A stretch of DNA of 64,000 nt, taken from Paludibacteraceae bacterium (GTDB lineage: Bacteria > Bacteroidota > Bacteroidia > Bacteroidales > Paludibacteraceae). The stretch is taken from positions 1 through 64,000 of the forward strand of contig JARLGW010000005.1 of assembly GCA_031292565.1 (NCBI GenBank), in the 5' to 3' direction. Shown here one piece after another: positions 61,608 through 64,000 of the stretch (position 1 is the stretch's first letter; every line of letters starts with the position of its first letter). The notes under the pieces were generated by a model. It was not told where the DNA came from and did no database searches. It saw only the letters and a list, made by a program, of their open reading frames with translations. Made by a program: the position numbers and the translations under genes.

Positions 61608-62495
61608 ATGAAAGCGTATAATCGAATATTATTTATCTTCTTGGTAGCTTTTAGCTTTGGAGTAGGGTCTGTTTACTCTCAAAGTTCTACTACGAATGAT
61701 TTCTTTAATGAAAATGGAGAAATACCTTCAAACTTGCCTACAAGTTATGATATGAAGGCTTTAACCCCTATTGAGTTCCAAAATCCAAGAGCTGATGATA
61801 TTTATTGGCAAAAGGTTGTTTACCGTGTTTTAGATTTACGTGAAAAGATGAACTACCCATTATACTATCCTGAAGAACCGGGAAATGGTCGTGAGTCTTT
61901 ATTCTCTGTAATATTTAAATTGATGAAGGATCAAAAGGTTCCTGCTTTTAAATTTGAATTTACAGACGAAAAATTTACAAAAGCCAATAAAATAGATTTC
62001 GAAGAAGATGTATTAAAGAAATTCGAGATAATTTATAAAACTCAAGTAGATCCAACTACAAAGCAAAAAACTTTTGATGTAGATGAAAGTGATATTCCAA
62101 ACAGAGAAGTTATTAAATACTTTATGAAAGAAGTTTGGTTCTTTGATAAAAATTCATCAACATTTAATGTGAAAATTATTTCAATCTGCCCAGTTATTGT
62201 AACAGATAGAGGTGTAGGTGTACAGAACTTCCCTTTATGTTGGATCCCTTATGATAATCTTCGTCCTTATTTAGTTCAAAAAGAGGTGATGATTACAGAC
62301 AAAAACAATGGTGCGCGTATGTCTATGGACGACTTGTTTATTAAACGTAGGTTTGCAAGCAACTTGTATAAAGAATCTAATATCCAAAATCGTATGATAT
62401 TAGATTATAATTCTACCCCTGACGAAGTTAAAAGAGAACAGAATAGAATTAAAACAGATATTATTAATGAAGAACAAGATTTGTGGGAATATTAA
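61608..62495 (+). CDS. porN: Type IX secretion ring protein PorN/GldN
   Basis: 295 residues with signal peptide (1-24). The GldN domain (about 55-280) includes DIYWQKVVYRVLDLREKMN, NPLYYPEEPGNGRESLFSVI-like segments and a KEVWFFDKNSSTFNVKIISI strand region. PorN assembles with PorK into the outer-membrane-associated ring of the export motor. Last gene of the block, followed by a terminator at 62521-62557. Confidence 0.95.
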   Translation: MKAYNRILFIFLVAFSFGVGSVYSQSSTTNDFFNENGEIPSNLPTSYDMKALTPIEFQNPRADDIYWQKVVYRVLDLREKMNYPLYYPEEPGNGRESLFSVIFKLMKDQKVPAFKFEFTDEKFTKANKIDFEEDVLKKFEIIYKTQVDPTTKQKTFDVDESDIPNREVIKYFMKEVWFFDKNSSTFNVKIISICPVIVTDRGVGVQNFPLCWIPYDNLRPYLVQKEVMITDKNNGARMSMDDLFIKRRFASNLYKESNIQNRMILDYNSTPDEVKREQNRIKTDIINEEQDLWEY

Positions 62496-62520
62496 TTATT
62501 ATTCTCTCATAATAGCATAA

Positions 62521-62557
62521 GAAAGAGCTTACATTTGATTGTAAGCTCTTTCTTTTT
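62521..62557 (+). terminator. Terminator of the porPKLMN operon
   Basis: GAAAGAGCTTACA (62521-62533) pairs perfectly with TGTAAGCTCTTTC (62540-62552) and is followed by TTTTT. Confidence 0.92.
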
Positions 62558-62640
62558 GTCTGCTCTATGCCTTATCAAGTGAGAAATACTGGAAGAGACC
62601 TAAAAAATTTGATTGCTAATTCTAACTATGTCTTCTATAT

Positions 62641-62689
62641 GCAGACCAAAAAAGGGGGTGGATAAATTCCGCCCCCTTTTTTGGTCTGC
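62641..62689. terminator. Bidirectional terminator between porN and mlaF-like genes
   Basis: An 18-bp perfect stem, 62641-62658 with 62672-62689, contains a run of six A in one arm and six T in the other with a 13-nt loop. It can stop transcription arriving from both converging operons. Confidence 0.85.
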
Positions 62690-62778
62690 TTTATTATATG
62701 TTAGCACCTTGTTTTATTTCAAGTCAGCTTTTAAAATTGCTAGTCTCTCTCTGATTCAAAGTGTTTTTTCTATCCTTT

Positions 62779-63555
62779 TTATTGCTTTGATTCCTGTATA
62801 TTGTTTGTTGCTTTTACCTTTTTGTACAAGTCGGATGCAAAAACAAAATCGTTTAACGAGTCATTGTTACTATCAAAGATTTGATGCCTGTTGCCTTCCC
62901 AAGCCTTTTCTCCACTTTTTATAAATATAATATTTTCTCCTATTTCCATTACGGAGTTCATATCATGAGTATTGACAATAGTGGTAATGTCATATTCTTC
63001 CGTGATTTCTTTTATTAATCGGTCAATAACTAAAGAGGTTAAAGGGTCTAATCCTGAGTTTGGCTCATCGCAAAATAAATAGCGTGGATTTAAGGCTATT
63101 GCTCGCGCAATGGCCGCACGTTTTTGCATCCCTCCGCTTATTTCTGATGGAAACAGGTTATAGGTACTTTCGTCTAGATTAACTCTTCCCAAGCAGAATT
63201 TCATCCTGTTTTCCATGTCAATTTGAGTCATATTGGAAAACATTTCAAGTGGGAACATTACATTTTGAGCTACTGTTTGTGAGTCGAATAGGGCCGAACC
63301 TTGGAATAGCATACCTACTTCTTGTCGGAGTTTTTTTATCTTCATAAACTGCATGTCTGGAATGTTTCTACCGTCGTAGAGTATTTTCCCGCTGTCTATC
63401 CGATGTAAGCCAATGATACTTTTCATTAGCACGGTTTTTCCTGATCCACTCTGTCCTATAATTAGGTTTGTTTTTCCCGATTCAAATATGGCTGAAATAT
63501 TCTTAAGCACATTTTTACCGTCGAAAGATTTATATACGTTCTGAATTTCTATCAT
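62779..63555 (-). CDS. mlaF: ABC transporter ATPase, MlaF-like (lipid asymmetry transport)
   Basis: 258 residues. Walker A GQSGSGKTV (about 34-42), signature SGGMQKRAAIARAI (about 140), Walker B LFCDEPNSGLD, switch His in VNTHDM. The GGMQKR variant of the signature is typical of MlaF/Ttg2A ATPases that drive phospholipid transport between outer and inner membrane with the MlaE permease. It follows the MlaE-like gene by 13 bp. Confidence 0.9.
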   Translation of the reverse strand: MIEIQNVYKSFDGKNVLKNISAIFESGKTNLIIGQSGSGKTVLMKSIIGLHRIDSGKILYDGRNIPDMQFMKIKKLRQEVGMLFQGSALFDSQTVAQNVMFPLEMFSNMTQIDMENRMKFCLGRVNLDESTYNLFPSEISGGMQKRAAIARAIALNPRYLFCDEPNSGLDPLTSLVIDRLIKEITEEYDITTIVNTHDMNSVMEIGENIIFIKSGEKAWEGNRHQIFDSNNDSLNDFVFASDLYKKVKATNNIQESKQ

Positions 63556-63568
63556 GATACAAGGCTGC

Positions 63569-64000
63569 TTAATTCAGCATAAAGTTCGTAATTACGATGT
63601 TGGATAATAGAATGAGTATGCTGCTGTTAACAACAGCGTTGGTACTTGCTTTTCCTACATCCAAAGCTCCTCCGTATGAATAAAATCCGTAATAGGAAGC
63701 TACAGAGGCTATAATGAATGCAAAAACCAAGGATTTTACTATGGAATAGAAGATATAGAAGGGCTGAAACATATACTGTATCCCGAATAAATAGTCGTTC
63801 TGCGATACAATGTCGGAAAAAACGCCTACCAGATACCCGCCAAATAGACCTACAGCCATACTTATAATTACCAGGCATGGAATCATGAGCACAAATGCTA
63901 TAATTTTAGGTAAGATGAGGTAGTTGGCCGAATTTATACCCATTACTTCCAGTGCATCTATTTGCTCGGAAATACGCATTGAACCTATTTCCGACGCCAC
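63569..64000 (-). CDS. mlaE: MlaE-like permease, N-terminus beyond the window
   Basis: The frame is open to the window edge, so the start lies beyond 64000; the 143 or so residues seen are the C-terminal half. ASEIGSMRISEQIDALEVMG is the MlaE/YrbE conserved segment, followed by several transmembrane helices (about residues 28-50, 85-110 and 120-140 of the visible part). MlaE is the inner-membrane permease of a phospholipid transport system; an MCE-domain partner would be expected beyond the window or in the same operon. Confidence 0.9.
   Translation of the reverse strand: MASEIGSMRISEQIDALEVMGINSANYLILPKIIAFVLMIPCLVIISMAVGLFGGYLVGVFSDIVSQNDYLFGIQYMFQPFYIFYSIVKSLVFAFIIASVASYYGFYSYGGALDVGKASTNAVVNSSILILLSNIVITNFMLN

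Overview
The window is about 64 kb from a Bacteroidota (Bacteroidales-like) chromosome. The evidence is a complete type IX secretion core (porPKLMN), proteins ending in type IX sorting domains, a SusC/SusD pair, A+T-rich intergenic DNA, and promoters carrying the Bacteroides -7 box TAnnTTTG. No rRNA, tRNA or CRISPR was recognised, and the genus cannot be fixed from sequence alone.

Layout. 1-2.5 kb: two BspA-type leucine-rich-repeat surface proteins behind a leader RNA with attenuator-like alternative pairings. 2.6-7.9 kb: a small integrated element (direct repeats, Rep-like protein, HTH/excisionase, unknown proteins, class II Fic protein, tyrosine integrase). 8-9.7 kb: a KdsC-like phosphatase and a 2-hydroxyacid dehydrogenase. 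9.7-17.9 kb: a probable copper-handling locus (HMA protein, two TonB receptors, a lipoprotein and a type IX cargo sharing a module, a Cys-rich membrane protein). 18-54.4 kb: a very large sulfur/methionine locus. 54.5-56.5 kb: a methyltransferase, a cobalamin adenosyltransferase and a DUF2795-like protein. 56.6-62.5 kb: porPKLMN. 62.8-64 kb: MlaFE-like ABC transporter genes, cut by the window edge.

The exciting part is the 18-54 kb region. It encodes a nitrogenase-like enzyme: a NifH-type reductase, three tandem NifD/E-like subunits, one NifK/N-like subunit, NifB and two NifX-domain proteins. NifE/NifN pairs, NifV and nitrogen-regulatory genes are absent. It is embedded in sulfur genes: two O-acetylhomoserine sulfhydrylases, MetA with the acetyl-CoA-type Glu111, cystathionine beta-synthase and gamma-lyase, a MetNI transporter with three MetQ lipoproteins, a SusCD system with a periplasmic binding protein, and ThiF/DsrE/TusA sulfur-relay proteins. 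The closest described comparator I know is methylthio-alkane reductase (MarBHDK), which releases methanethiol from organic sulfides. The proposed flow is: organosulfur uptake, reductive C-S cleavage to methanethiol, O-acetylhomoserine plus methanethiol to methionine, then reverse transsulfuration to cysteine.

These genes appear to be one regulon. Eight promoters between 18.4 and 52.1 kb each carry two (once three) copies of an inverted repeat TACC-N8-GGTA, spaced 22-23 bp centre to centre. In all eight, the centre of the nearest copy lies 31.5 bp upstream of the first base of the -7 box. The 7-2-7 geometry fits a NarL/LuxR-type regulator, and one is encoded at 52151-52813 behind its own copy of the site. 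This geometry also locates start codons and exposes two small Cys-containing ORFs (24522-24614 and 38840-38974) directly behind predicted promoters. All alignments and structures here were made by eye.
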